DNA of 64,000 nucleotides from Bacteroidota bacterium (GCA_947507965.1 CANNQU010000003.1:1-64000); one strand, 5' to 3'. Shown: positions 53,612 to 63,160, counted from the stretch's first letter. The notes: a model not told the origin generated them from the letters alone. Numbers and translations: made by a program.

Positions 53612-53698
53612 TGCTACTTTTTTAAATGTATAAAATTAATAATAAAAACCTTTTATTTAAGTTACGTGGGTTGTATCCCAAGCTAAAAAAACGAGGTG

Positions 53699-53706
53699 CA
53701 AAGATA
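53699..53706 (-). promoter_or_regulatory. Putative -7 box for secDF
   Basis: The minus strand reads TATCTTTG followed by CA, an exact TAnnTTTG match 87 bp before the secDF ATG, so a leader of about 80 nt is predicted. That is longer than the other promoters in this window. Confidence 0.45.
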
Positions 53707-53811
53707 TAAAAGAGAGCCATATAAAAAAGAACGAATCTAAAGGAGTGATTTAGGACGATACAATCACTCTGAAAGTAGCCACATGGGAGAGCCGTTATTT
53801 TAAATATTTCC

Positions 53812-54333
53812 TTAAAAATTAACCGGTATGGCCCCTGTTGAAATGGTATTGCTCTTATTTAATGCCCTATCGACGAGGAAAATATTGAGTTTAATGGAGT
53901 CGGGTATAATGGCGCCTATAATGGATTCTAACTTCAAAGTGATGGTTCCGTTGATGCTCTTATTACGTGTGTCGGGCTGGAGATTGGAGATTCTATCGTT
54001 ATAATTTACCGTATCTGCTCCATTGATAAGATAACTATAGACTCCATTTTTTCCCACCAAATATTCGGCAAATATATTATAGTAATAACGCTCTCCGATT
54101 CTAAAAGGGGAGGCCGTGTCGGTTAGGTTCAACCCGATATTACCATCACCATCCTCAAATTCAAATTTTAAATAGATGAGAGAATCGGTTGGGAAATTCA
54201 TATACTGAATCTTAGAATACCCCAAATAAGTTAGGTGAGGAATAGAGCTTATTGCATTTGGTTTGCGACATTTTATTAAAAAAAGGCACAAGATTGAAGC
54301 CGAAACCAACAAAATTAAATATTTTCTAATCAT
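53812..54333 (-). CDS. Lipoprotein of unknown function
   Basis: 173 residues from the ATG at 54333. The track start at 54417 would overlap hutU and adds an implausible Cys-rich N-terminus. Signal [22 protein letters not shown] with Cys22 as likely lipidation site. The mature part contains [15 protein letters not shown], a DGDGN acidic loop common in Bacteroidota exported lipoproteins and possibly calcium binding, and ends [17 protein letters not shown], which suggests a single Ig-like beta-sandwich. Divergent from hutU with a 42-bp gap. No function assigned. Confidence 0.78.
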   Translation of the reverse strand: MIRKYLILLVSASILCLFLIKCRKPNAISSIPHLTYLGYSKIQYMNFPTDSLIYLKFEFEDGDGNIGLNLTDTASPFRIGERYYYNIFAEYLVGKNGVYSYLINGADTVNYNDRISNLQPDTRNKSINGTITLKLESIIGAIIPDSIKLNIFLVDRALNKSNTISTGAIPVNF

Positions 54334-54359
54334 TTTTCTCTTCACGAATATAATAAAAT

Positions 54360-54367
54360 TATTTTTG
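54360..54367 (+). promoter_or_regulatory. Putative -7 box for hutU
   Basis: TATTTTTG followed by CA, an exact TAnnTTTG match 8 bp before the ATG at 54376. A near-leaderless transcript is predicted. Confidence 0.5.
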
Positions 54368-54375
54368 CAACACCA

Positions 54376-56055
54376 ATGACGAATCTTATTACACGCGCGG
54401 CCATACGCGCACCCCACGGAAACCAGCTTTCTTGTAAAGGCTGGATACAGGAAGCAGCCTTGCGTATGCTAATGAATAACCTTGATCCGGAGGTGGCCGA
54501 GCGCCCGGAAGATTTAATCGTTTACGGTGGTCTAGGGAAAGCAGCACGCAACTGGGAGTGTTATGATACCATCGTAAAAGCGTTGCGTGATTTAGAAAAT
54601 GATGAGAGTCTTTTAATTCAAAGTGGCAAAGCGGTAGCTATCTTAAAAACACATTTGGATGCCCCTCGCGTTTTGCTTGCCAATAGCAATTTAGTAGGCA
54701 AATGGGCTACGTGGGAGCATTTCAGGGAGTTGGATAAAAAGGGATTAATAATGTATGGGCAAATGACCGCTGGGAGCTGGATTTACATTGGGTCTCAAGG
54801 TATTGTACAAGGCACTTATGAAACCTTCGCTGAGGCAGCAAAAAAGCATTTTAATGGAACCTTAAAAGGAACTATTACGGTAACTGCCGGATTGGGGGGG
54901 ATGGGGGGTGCTCAGCCATTAGCCGTTACGCTAAATGAAGGCGTTTGCCTCGTTGCAGAGGTGGAAGAGTGGCGTATTAAGAAGCGAATAGAAACACGTT
55001 ATCTCGATCGAATGAGCCGTACTATTGATGAGGCGATCGACATGGCTATGAAGGCAAAAGAAAACGGAATCGCTCTTTCTATTGGGGTTTGGTGCGATGC
55101 TATTAGCTTGTTGGAGCGTATGAAAGCACGACAGGTGATACCTGATTTACTTACCGATCAAACCTCGGCTCATGACCCATTGATTGGATATTACCCTCAC
55201 GGGATGAAGACGGAAGTAGCCGATGCCCTGCGTAAAAATAATCCGGAGGAATATTTAAAACGTAGTTACTCGAGTATTGTAACCCATGTAGAGTTGATGC
55301 TTGAGTTTCAGAAGATGGGAAGTATTACATTCGATTATGGAAATAATATTCGCGCCATGGCATTTGAACATGGGGTGAATAAGGCCTTTGATTTTCCCGG
55401 GTTTGTGCCTGCGTTTATACGACCTCAATTTTGCGAAGGACGCGGGCCGTTTCGATGGGTGGCCCTGAGTGGCGACCCGCAGGATATTTATACAACCGAC
55501 GAACTATTAAAGGAAATGTTTCCTGAAAATGCCGGGTTACAGCGTTGGCTGCGTATGGCCAAGGAGAAAATTTCTTTTCAAGGCTTGCCGGCACGTATCT
55601 GTTGGCTGGGGCAAGGCGAGCGCGAAAAAGCAGGATTGGCGTTTAACGAACTCGTACGCACTGGGAAAGTTAAAGCACCGATTGTTATTGGTCGCGATCA
55701 CCTTGATACGGGCTCGGTAGCCAGCCCCAACCGGGAAACGGAGTCGATGCTTGATGGCAGTGATGCCATTGCCGATTGGCCAATTTTGAATGCCTTCGTG
55801 AATATTGCAGGAGGCGCCAGTTGGGTTTCTTTGCATCAGGGTGGTGGCGTGGGCATGGGTTATAGCATACACAGCGGAATGGTTATTGTGGCCGATGGAA
55901 CCAAAGAAGCTGAAGAACGATTAAAACGGGTACTGCGAAACGACCCCGGAATGGGTGTAATACGCCATGCCGATGCCGGTTATGACATTGCCCTGGATAA
56001 CTTAAGGACACATGGCTTAGGGCTTAAGGATCGATTAAGTGACACTAAAATCTAA
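54376..56055 (+). CDS. hutU: Urocanate hydratase (urocanase)
   Basis: Second enzyme of histidine degradation; converts urocanate to imidazolonepropionate with tightly bound NAD+. 559 residues, the normal size. Signature blocks: [35 protein letters not shown], the NAD-binding [30 protein letters not shown], the conserved Cys block [19 protein letters not shown] and [18 protein letters not shown]. The neighbours hutH, hutI and hutG are absent from this window, so it is an isolated hut gene, with its own promoter and followed 85 bp later by ruvA. Confidence 0.97.
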   Translation: MTNLITRAAIRAPHGNQLSCKGWIQEAALRMLMNNLDPEVAERPEDLIVYGGLGKAARNWECYDTIVKALRDLENDESLLIQSGKAVAILKTHLDAPRVLLANSNLVGKWATWEHFRELDKKGLIMYGQMTAGSWIYIGSQGIVQGTYETFAEAAKKHFNGTLKGTITVTAGLGGMGGAQPLAVTLNEGVCLVAEVEEWRIKKRIETRYLDRMSRTIDEAIDMAMKAKENGIALSIGVWCDAISLLERMKARQVIPDLLTDQTSAHDPLIGYYPHGMKTEVADALRKNNPEEYLKRSYSSIVTHVELMLEFQKMGSITFDYGNNIRAMAFEHGVNKAFDFPGFVPAFIRPQFCEGRGPFRWVALSGDPQDIYTTDELLKEMFPENAGLQRWLRMAKEKISFQGLPARICWLGQGEREKAGLAFNELVRTGKVKAPIVIGRDHLDTGSVASPNRETESMLDGSDAIADWPILNAFVNIAGGASWVSLHQGGGVGMGYSIHSGMVIVADGTKEAEERLKRVLRNDPGMGVIRHADAGYDIALDNLRTHGLGLKDRLSDTKI

Positions 56056-56140
56056 ATACACGATATTAAAAAAGAAATGTTTCGGTATGGAAAATGTTTC
56101 TTAATTTTCCGTTCTTTAGTTTCTAATCTCAATTCAATCC

Positions 56141-56725
56141 ATGATCGCTCATCTCGAAGGTAAATTCACTACGATCACCCCCACGTTCGTGATACTCGAT
56201 GTTAATGGAGTAGGCTATGAAGTTCATATCTCACTCTATACCCATCTTAAAATAAAAGATTTAAAGCAAGGGCGCTTGCTCACGTATCTTAACATACGGG
56301 AAGATGCGCATGTGCTTTTTGGTTTCTTTGATGAATATGAAAAAAATCTATTTAAGCATCTCATTTCCGTGAATGGTGTAGGGCCTTCTACTGGTCGAAT
56401 GATCCTGTCGTCGCTCACGCCAAGTGAAATACAATTGGCCATCTCTGTAGGTAATATCGCCGCATTAACTGCTATTAAGGGAGTAGGCCCGAAGTCGGCA
56501 CAACGACTTATTCTGGAACTTCAGGATAAATTGAAACGTGAAACCATCGTGAATGAAGGTACTGGAGCCGGTATGGGTAGCCTCGTGCGCACAGAAGCGA
56601 TGGGTGCACTTACGATGCTTGGTTTCAGCAAAGCACCTGCCGAACGGGAAGTGGATAAACAGTTGAGAATGAACCCCATATTGACGGTTGAAGAGCTAAT
56701 CAAGCTAGCCTTAAAAAATTTATAA
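56141..56725 (+). CDS. ruvA: Holliday junction DNA helicase subunit RuvA
   Basis: Binds Holliday junctions and loads RuvB. 194 residues: OB-fold N-terminal domain (MIAHLEGKFTTITPTFVILDVNGVGYEV), tandem helix-hairpin-helix motifs (LISVNGVGPSTGRMILSSL and LTAIKGVGPKSAQRLILELQDKL), and a C-terminal RuvB-contact domain (EAMGALTMLGFSKAPAEREV). Its TAA stop overlaps the ATG of the next gene by one base (TAATG), so the pair is coupled. Confidence 0.96.
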   Translation: MIAHLEGKFTTITPTFVILDVNGVGYEVHISLYTHLKIKDLKQGRLLTYLNIREDAHVLFGFFDEYEKNLFKHLISVNGVGPSTGRMILSSLTPSEIQLAISVGNIAALTAIKGVGPKSAQRLILELQDKLKRETIVNEGTGAGMGSLVRTEAMGALTMLGFSKAPAEREVDKQLRMNPILTVEELIKLALKNL

Positions 56726-57417
56726 TGTACGAAGCCATAATTTTAGCCGGTGGTTTAGGTACACGCCTGAGAAGTGTGGTGGCTGACGTACCTAAAGTAA
56801 TGGCAACAGTGGCAGGCAAACCATTTTTGCATTACATCATAAAAAAATTAATTGACGAAAAGGTAGCTCGTATTGTTTTAGCGGTAGGCTATAAGCATGA
56901 AATCATCCAAGCGTTTATTGCACAATCTAACTATGAGGCTGAAATTGTTTTTAGTGTAGAACATGAGCCACGAGGAACCGGTGGTGCTATAAAATTGGCG
57001 TTGGAGCATGCAAAGCAAGAAAATGTTTTCATCATCAATGGGGACTCTTTTTTCGACTGTAATTTTGAACGTTTAATGCAGGGTCATCTCATCCATGATG
57101 CTGATATTTCGTTAGCCTTAAAGCCCATGCAGAATTTTGAACGTTATGGTACGGTGGAACTGAATGAACATCGAATCATACAATTTAATGAAAAAAAATA
57201 TTGTGAAGACGGGCTTATTAATGCCGGGATATATATTCTAAAAAGAAGTATTTTTAATGCTTTATCACTACCCAAAATCTTCTCTATGGAGAAGGAGGTG
57301 TTTGAATCACTTACTGCAACCTTGAAGCTAATTGGATTCCCTTTTACTAATTATTTTATTGATATAGGTATCCCAGAAGACTTTGAAAAGGTTCAGAAAG
57401 ATTTCAAACAACCGTAG
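56725..57417 (+). CDS. Sugar-phosphate nucleotidyltransferase, HddC-like
   Basis: 230 residues of an NTP_transferase fold: the nucleotide loop is ILAGGLGTRLRSVV (6-19), followed by VPKVMATVAGKPFLHY, EHEPRGTGGAIKLAL and the metal-binding NGDSFFDCN. The RLRSVV and GKPFLHY blocks match D-glycero-D-manno-heptose-1-phosphate guanylyltransferases (HddC), and the length agrees. The usual PKP motif reads PKV here. No other heptose or S-layer glycan genes are adjacent, so GDP-heptose synthesis is an inference; related mannose- or GlcNAc-phosphate uridylyl- and guanylyltransferases remain possible. Confidence 0.85.
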   Translation: MYEAIILAGGLGTRLRSVVADVPKVMATVAGKPFLHYIIKKLIDEKVARIVLAVGYKHEIIQAFIAQSNYEAEIVFSVEHEPRGTGGAIKLALEHAKQENVFIINGDSFFDCNFERLMQGHLIHDADISLALKPMQNFERYGTVELNEHRIIQFNEKKYCEDGLINAGIYILKRSIFNALSLPKIFSMEKEVFESLTATLKLIGFPFTNYFIDIGIPEDFEKVQKDFKQP

Positions 57418-57420
57418 TTC

Positions 57421-57573
57421 TCATAAAACGTACAGTGTATCATTTTGAAGAAGATGGCGAGGAAACCAACCAACGATGGATCGCGATGTTATTTTAGTTT
57501 GGGTTCTAATTCCACTTCCTACGTGTTGTACAAACGTAATATAATCGGTTTCAATCTCGGGCGAAAAGCGCAT
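57421..57573 (-). other. Possible 50-aa ORF or gene remnant in an intergenic gap
   Basis: An open frame too short for the ORF track: ATG at 57573 (MRFSPEIETDYITFVQHVGS) to a TGA at 57421. Its codon use resembles neighbouring genes and it reads protein-like. The opposite strand is also open over most of the span. No promoter or family was seen. It may be a small gene, the remnant of a longer one, or chance. Confidence 0.22.
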
Positions 57574-57656
57574 CGAATCCAAGTGGGTTGAAGAATTTCG
57601 CTAGGAATACCTCCAAAAGAGTAGTCTTTAATAAAATTTTCTATCTTGCAACCTTC

Positions 57657-59597
57657 ATGAAGCTGAAAAATTTATTACGTAAGAAAAGTGTCTCACAAGT
57701 ATTGGAAAATGCTGCCGGTGAGCAGGATGGACACACCCTAAGCAAACACCTCACAGCCCTCGACCTTACCGCCTTGGGTATTGCTGCAATTATTGGTGCC
57801 GGTATTTTTACGACGATTGGCAAGGCATCAGCTGATGGGGGGCCTGGGGTGGTATTTTTATTTATTTTCACGGCTATTGCATGCAGCTTTGCAGCCTTTG
57901 CCTATGCAGAATTTGCTAGCTTAGTACCCGTTTCAGGTAGCGCTTATACCTACAGTTATGTGGCCTTTGGAGAGTTGGTCGCATGGATTATTGGTTGGGC
58001 TTTGATAATGGAGTATGCCATAGGCAATGTTACCGTAGCTATTGGGTGGAGCGAATATTTCACTTCTCTTCTATCTCAAATAAATAGTGATGCATTAAAT
58101 ATTCATGGTATTCATTTGCCGGGTTGGATGACGCTCGATTTTCTGTCGGCTCACCGTGGCTTTAATGAGGCATCGGCATTAATGCAAAGCGGGAAATCGT
58201 TTGAGAATTTGAGCGCCGGCTTGCAAAGGGCTTATACTTCTTACACCATTGCTCCTACCTTTTTTGGGTTGCATATCGTCTTAAATATCCCTGCCTTGCT
58301 TATCATCCTGGCAATAACCATGTTGGTTTATCGTGGCATAAAGGAATCGCGAAATGCAAGTAATATGATGGTTGCTATCAAGCTTATCGTTGTGGTCTTG
58401 GTAATCATTGTGGGTACCGGTTATGTTGAGGTGTCCAATTGGAATCCGTTTATGCCCAATGGGGTGGGAGGGATTCTCAAAGGTGTTTCGGCGGTGTTTT
58501 TTGCTTATATCGGATTTGATGCCATAAGTACCACCGCAGAGGAATGTAAGGATCCTCAACGAGATTTACCCAAAGGGATGATGTGGGCGATCATAATTTG
58601 CACCATACTTTATATTTTGGTTGCGTTGGTTTTAACAGGAATGATTAGTTATAAGGACTTGGATGTGGCCGACCCCTTGGCTCATGTTTTTGAGGTATTA
58701 AATTTAAAATGGATGGCCGGAATAGTGGCGGTAAGTGCTGTGGTTGCAATGGCTAGTGTGTTACTTGTTTTTCAAATAGGGCAGCCCCGAATTTGGATGA
58801 GTATGAGTCGCGACGGATTACTTCCTCGGCGATTTGCTAAAGTGCATCCAAAGTTTAAAACACCATCCTTCTCTACGATTATTACGGGTGTCATCGTATG
58901 CGCCGGGACACTATTTTTAAATATCGATATGGTTACCGACCTCTGCAGTATCGGTACTTTATTTGCGTTTGTGCTCGTTTGTGGCGGCGTACTTAAAATG
59001 AATTTAGATCCCAATCGGCCCCCAAGTAAATTTAGAACACCCTATATCAACTCAAGGTATGTATATCTGTCTTTGATCGTCGTTGCCGTCCTTCTTTCAG
59101 TTAAATATAATAAGAAAAACACCATTGATTTTATTTCCAATACCCCAAAAATATATTCATCTTCGGCACTACTAATTGGTTTAAAAACGGATGAAATAGC
59201 GTTGGTGAAAAGTAAAATAATGGAGTCCAATGCCATTCAATTTAAGGAAAACGATAACGATGTTGAAGCCTATTTAAACACCTTGGATGAGCGCAACTAT
59301 GAAAATTTCGTTCAGCTATTACCCTTGGCCAACAAAAAAAAGTATGAGTCGGGCTTCGCGTTATTTAAACATAAAATACCAACCTGGATTTTCATACTAA
59401 GCGCCTTTGCCTTAGCGGTGTTTGCTTTTAAGCACAAGGCCTCACTCATACCACTGCTGGGTTTAACCAGTTGCTTATATATGATGAGTGAATTAGGCTA
59501 TAAAAATTGGATGTACTTCTTTATTTGGCTTGCCTTAGGCTTAGCCATTTATTTCGGATTTTCCTATAAGAACAGTAAACTAAATCGACTAGTCTAG
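57657..59597 (+). CDS. APC-family amino acid permease (cationic amino acid transporter type)
   Basis: 646 residues from the ATG at 57657; the track's TTG start at 57588 adds a non-conserved N-terminus. APC features: LGIAAIIGAGIFTTIGKA (helix 1, the substrate-binding GAGIF), FAYAEFASLVPVSGSAYTYSYVAFGEL, FFAYIGFDAISTTAEECKDPQRDLPKGM and FQIGQPRIWMSMSRDGLLP. These point to the CAT branch. It would import amino acids with protons across the inner membrane. About 110 soluble residues (around 485-590) are inserted before the last three hydrophobic helices. It ends in a CTAG shared with the convergent next gene. Confidence 0.92.
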   Translation: MKLKNLLRKKSVSQVLENAAGEQDGHTLSKHLTALDLTALGIAAIIGAGIFTTIGKASADGGPGVVFLFIFTAIACSFAAFAYAEFASLVPVSGSAYTYSYVAFGELVAWIIGWALIMEYAIGNVTVAIGWSEYFTSLLSQINSDALNIHGIHLPGWMTLDFLSAHRGFNEASALMQSGKSFENLSAGLQRAYTSYTIAPTFFGLHIVLNIPALLIILAITMLVYRGIKESRNASNMMVAIKLIVVVLVIIVGTGYVEVSNWNPFMPNGVGGILKGVSAVFFAYIGFDAISTTAEECKDPQRDLPKGMMWAIIICTILYILVALVLTGMISYKDLDVADPLAHVFEVLNLKWMAGIVAVSAVVAMASVLLVFQIGQPRIWMSMSRDGLLPRRFAKVHPKFKTPSFSTIITGVIVCAGTLFLNIDMVTDLCSIGTLFAFVLVCGGVLKMNLDPNRPPSKFRTPYINSRYVYLSLIVVAVLLSVKYNKKNTIDFISNTPKIYSSSALLIGLKTDEIALVKSKIMESNAIQFKENDNDVEAYLNTLDERNYENFVQLLPLANKKKYESGFALFKHKIPTWIFILSAFALAVFAFKHKASLIPLLGLTSCLYMMSELGYKNWMYFFIWLALGLAIYFGFSYKNSKLNRLV

Positions 59598-60046
59598 TTC
59601 TTTATTAAGGTGTAAATAACCGAACTTTCCGGTGCTATTTTTTTAGATAGTTTTAATTCTTTAGCAGAAAAACTAATGATGTCAAGTCCTTCCACTGCCG
59701 GATTTTCTCTTGGAATAAGGAAGAGCATTTTGTTGTCACTGCTAATTTTCCAGCTACCCACATCGCTTTTCCCACGACGCACAATATCGAAGCTGTCTTT
59801 TTCGAATGAATAGGTTTCTTTTTTCGATTCTTCAATGAACGCAGTTATTTGTCCCTCCATTTTCGTTTTATATTCTGCTTCAAGAGAATCGGGCACTCCA
59901 TTCATCGAATTTTTCTTCAATTCTTCTAGATTGGTGATGGAACACTCGGAAACGGTCCATTTCCCAATAACCCTTCCTGCTTTAGATTGGCATGAAACAA
60001 TAAGAAGAGCAATGGCAAAGGAGCTTAATAATAATAACTTTTTCAT
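59594..60046 (-). CDS. Lipocalin-like lipoprotein, unknown function
   Basis: 150 residues. Lipoprotein signal MKKLLLLSSFAIALLIVSC (Cys19), then GRVIGKWTVSECSI, a G-x-W lipocalin-like opening, a charged helix (EELKKNSMNGVPDSLEAEYKTKMEG) and a beta-rich C-terminus (DVGSWKISSDNKMLFLIPRE). Similar small lipoproteins are frequent in Bacteroidota, with no known role. Its stop codon shares the palindrome CTAG with the stop of the convergent permease gene. Confidence 0.78.
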   Translation of the reverse strand: MKKLLLLSSFAIALLIVSCQSKAGRVIGKWTVSECSITNLEELKKNSMNGVPDSLEAEYKTKMEGQITAFIEESKKETYSFEKDSFDIVRRGKSDVGSWKISSDNKMLFLIPRENPAVEGLDIISFSAKELKLSKKIAPESSVIYTLIKN

Positions 60047-60104
60047 TTAATGAGATAGATTTTAAAAGTTGCAAATATAATATTCCGACATCTAAAAGAC
60101 GAAA

Positions 60105-61739
60105 TTAGTTTTTTGTGAGCACCGTTTTGTATTGTTTTATATTTCCGCAACCGTCTTCTACCATTAGCTCAAAGTTGGTTTTACCGGATAAATCAACTTC
60201 CCTGAGATTACAGTTAATGAGGTTATATTTTAAGTCATAACTGAACAAAATAAACTTTCCATTGGCCGTTGCTTTGAATTTTTTGACACCCGTCTGAGAA
60301 TCGGAGATACGAAATAGGAGTGAGCTATTATGGCTGATATTTCTTGTAGAAGGGATGTTTAATGGTGTAATAACAGGAGGCGTCGTGTCGATATCGATGA
60401 TATAGGTGCCACACGTTTTGGTGGTAGCCGTGAGGTAACCGTCTTTGAATTGGCCACCAATACTTCCTGCTGTCAGTGATTTTATATAAAGTTTGTGTTC
60501 TTTATGGTGTGGATTAATTAATGGAATAATCCGTAATGTAATTTCTTTCTGAAGCGGAATTACATTGCTTCCTACCCGATACGTATAGGAATATTTTCGA
60601 TAGGTGGTGTCGGCATAGAAGTTAAAGAAACAGGTATCAAACAAGGCCCCTGCAGGTATTTCCAAAACAGCTTTCCTGGCATTTAGTAAGTTTTTATTGG
60701 AGGGGATTAGGTTGTATTTTACAGGGGGCATTTTCTTGGAGTAGCCTCCTTTAAGGGTGAAGGTTTTTTGTGTTTGATTTCCAGCATGATCTTTGGTGAT
60801 GATCTTCAGCTTCACCGTTTCGCCCGGAGCGATGTTGATGATTCCATTGTTTTTTGTGTTATAATAGATCTCTGTTAGATCGCCATCGTCTTTAAAACAT
60901 TTTTCTATCCGGTATCCTTTCGTTTTTAGTACTTCGAAATCGAGATGAGAATTAATGCAACGCCAGTTATTGAAAGAGAAGGTATCCATTCGCTTTTCGA
61001 ATATCAGTTCATCATTTTTGTATAATTGTGTTTGGTATATCCCGGCATTGGATTCATAGTCGCTGTAATAATCGATACCGCTTATGCCTACGCCAACTCT
61101 TCCCGGATCAACGGTTATTATTTTGCCTTTGTCGGATGGTAAGGTTTGCAAAAAAATCGATTGTAATCCATTCAAGGTAAAAACAGAAACGGAATAAATT
61201 CTTGGGGAATAAATATCGTTAATTATAAACCCAAAATTCTCCGGGTTGAGCGCCAATTCTGTTTTTGTATCTCGTATTTCAAAATGGATATGAGGGCCGG
61301 CACTTCCACCCGTATTACCACTGAATGCTATAAGTTCTCCTTTTTTCACGTTTATCCGATTGGCCAGCAGCAGGGTATCTAACTCAAAATCCTCATTAGC
61401 ATATTGGCACCTCGTCGCGAAGTTTTTAATGGTGTCATTATAGGCTGAAAGATGTCCGTAAACACTGGTTAATCCATTGGGATGTGAGACATATAATGCC
61501 GTACCATATCCACGTTTACTCATGAGTATTCGTGAAACATAACCATCCTCTATGGCATATACTCTCCATCCTTCTTTACCATCGGTACGTATATCAATGC
61601 CGCTATGGAAATGGTTATCGCGCAATTCTCCAAAATTGCCAGCCAGTTTAATTTCTCCGTCTATTGGAGAACCAAAATTATATTGACTATAAAGAAAAGA
61701 GCAGGTAAAAAGCAGAAAAAACAAAACAAAATTCTTCAT
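60105..61739 (-). CDS. M23 family metallopeptidase (LytM-type), exported
   Basis: 544 residues. Signal peptide MKNFVLFFLLFTCSFLYSQ. The M23 domain comes first (about 20-170): HSGIDIRTD (H45, D49) supplies two zinc ligands and GPHIHFEIR the HxH motif, with GYGTALYVSHPNGLTSVYGHL between; all catalytic elements are intact. The remaining 370 residues are beta-rich with repeated Ig-like segments (YRVGSNVIPLQKEITL, LLFRISDSQTGVKKFKA). It would cut peptidoglycan cross-links or process an envelope protein. It follows ribBA on the same strand with a 122-bp gap. Confidence 0.93.
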   Translation of the reverse strand: MKNFVLFFLLFTCSFLYSQYNFGSPIDGEIKLAGNFGELRDNHFHSGIDIRTDGKEGWRVYAIEDGYVSRILMSKRGYGTALYVSHPNGLTSVYGHLSAYNDTIKNFATRCQYANEDFELDTLLLANRINVKKGELIAFSGNTGGSAGPHIHFEIRDTKTELALNPENFGFIINDIYSPRIYSVSVFTLNGLQSIFLQTLPSDKGKIITVDPGRVGVGISGIDYYSDYESNAGIYQTQLYKNDELIFEKRMDTFSFNNWRCINSHLDFEVLKTKGYRIEKCFKDDGDLTEIYYNTKNNGIINIAPGETVKLKIITKDHAGNQTQKTFTLKGGYSKKMPPVKYNLIPSNKNLLNARKAVLEIPAGALFDTCFFNFYADTTYRKYSYTYRVGSNVIPLQKEITLRIIPLINPHHKEHKLYIKSLTAGSIGGQFKDGYLTATTKTCGTYIIDIDTTPPVITPLNIPSTRNISHNSSLLFRISDSQTGVKKFKATANGKFILFSYDLKYNLINCNLREVDLSGKTNFELMVEDGCGNIKQYKTVLTKN

Positions 61740-61861
61740 TTCAATTTCTTGGAATTTGAGGAGTAGGCCTTTTGTACGGAACCAATACAGGGAATGACAT
61801 CTTTTTTATTTTTGAATTACTACTATTTTAAGCAGGCCAATTTAGGTGCCGTTTTACACTT

Positions 61862-63058
61862 CTATAATTCATGCCCCATTCGTATTTTTTTTGTTTCCAT
61901 ATACAAGGCATTATGTTTATTTGATTTAACTTTTAATGGGATATTCTCTACTATTTCCAAACCGTATCCAGTAAGTCCAGCACGTTTTGTAGGGTTATTA
62001 CTGAGAAGTCGCATTTTATTTATTTTGAGGTCGCGCAAAATTTGAGCGCCAACACCATAATCGCGTTCATCGGGCTTAAAACCGAGCTCTATATTGGCTT
62101 CTACGGTGTCCATGCCTTCTTCCTGGAGTTTATAGGAACGTAATTTATTGAGCAATCCAATACCCCTCCCTTCATGGTTTAAATATAAAATTACGCCTCT
62201 TCCTTCCTCTTCTATTAGGCGCATAGCCTCGTGTAACTGTTCGCCACAGTCGCAACGGCTACTACCAAAAATATCACCGGTGATACACGATGAATGCACC
62301 CGAACCATCACGGCATCGTCTTTATTCCAGACGCCTTTTACTAAAGCCAAATGTTCTTGATTCGTATGGGCTTGTTTATAGGCGTATAAGTTAAAGTCGC
62401 CATATTCTGTAGGCATCTTAACATCAATTACCCGTTCAATCAAACTCTCATAACGCAGGCGGTAATGGATCAAATCTTCGATACTCACAATTTTTAAATC
62501 ATATTTTTCCGCGATCTTAAATAGGTCGGGAAGCCTCGCCATTGTTCCATCGTCTTTCATGATTTCGACAATAGTTCCTGCCGGTTCGAATCCGGCCAAT
62601 TTTGCAAAATCGATAGCTGCTTCGGTATGTCCAGCTCGACGCAGAACTCCTTCAATATGCGCTTTTAATGGAAAAATGTGCCCTGGCCTGGCCAAATCAC
62701 CTGGTTTTGTATTTGGATTAATCAGCGCTTTTATCGTTTCACTCCTATCGTAAGCTGAAATGCCGGTGCTGATGTCGTTACGTATGAGGTCAACAGAGAC
62801 GGTGAAGGCCGTTTTAAGGCTTTCGGTGTTTTCTGCCACCATCATATCCAAGCCTAAGGTATTACAACGCTCTTCGCTAAGGGGCGCACAAATTAAGCCA
62901 CCACCTACCTTGGCCATAAAGGCGATCATCTCGGGGGTTACGTTTCTTGCAGCGGTTAGAAAGTCGCCTTCATTTTCACGGTCGGCATCATCAACTACAA
63001 TGATTAGTTTGCCTTTGCGTATATCTTCTACAGCTTCTTCGATGGTATTTAGTTTCAA
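61862..63058 (-). CDS. ribBA: Bifunctional DHBP synthase / GTP cyclohydrolase II
   Basis: Provides both precursors of riboflavin. 398 residues. The RibB half (1-200) has VVDDADRENEGDF (22-34), HTEAAIDFAKLAGFEPAG and RDG-like MKDDGTMARLPDL. The RibA half (about 205-398) has VRVHSSCITGDIFGSSRCDCGEQL with the three zinc cysteines, and HEGRGIGLLNKLRSYKLQEEGMDTVEAN with the GTP-site residues. Both halves appear catalytically complete. The upstream region is only about 110 bp to the divergent GNAT gene, with no FMN-riboswitch-like fold that I can see. Confidence 0.96.
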   Translation of the reverse strand: MKLNTIEEAVEDIRKGKLIIVVDDADRENEGDFLTAARNVTPEMIAFMAKVGGGLICAPLSEERCNTLGLDMMVAENTESLKTAFTVSVDLIRNDISTGISAYDRSETIKALINPNTKPGDLARPGHIFPLKAHIEGVLRRAGHTEAAIDFAKLAGFEPAGTIVEIMKDDGTMARLPDLFKIAEKYDLKIVSIEDLIHYRLRYESLIERVIDVKMPTEYGDFNLYAYKQAHTNQEHLALVKGVWNKDDAVMVRVHSSCITGDIFGSSRCDCGEQLHEAMRLIEEEGRGVILYLNHEGRGIGLLNKLRSYKLQEEGMDTVEANIELGFKPDERDYGVGAQILRDLKINKMRLLSNNPTKRAGLTGYGLEIVENIPLKVKSNKHNALYMETKKIRMGHEL

Positions 63059-63160
63059 GGTAATTTAAATTTAGGTTGGTATCGTTATTCTGAAAATAAT
63101 TGGGTTACAAGGTGCGAATTTACGATTCTGTTTTTTATTGTGATTGTATCTATAAATAAT

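Noticed and set aside
56056-56140. Hairpin-like repeats AAGAAATGTTTC / AAAATGTTTC between hutU and ruvA
   Set aside because: They are mostly direct repeats with a weak A/T-only stem and no GC core, so they do not make a credible terminator.
61794-62045. 83-aa plus-strand ORF opposite the ribBA 3' end
   Set aside because: Antisense shadow of RibA coding sequence; no homology-like features.
62581-62595. tRNA T-arm-like sequence CCGGTTCGAATCCGG
   Set aside because: It lies within ribBA and encodes the conserved LAGFEPAG motif on the minus strand. No acceptor stem or anticodon arm can be built around it.
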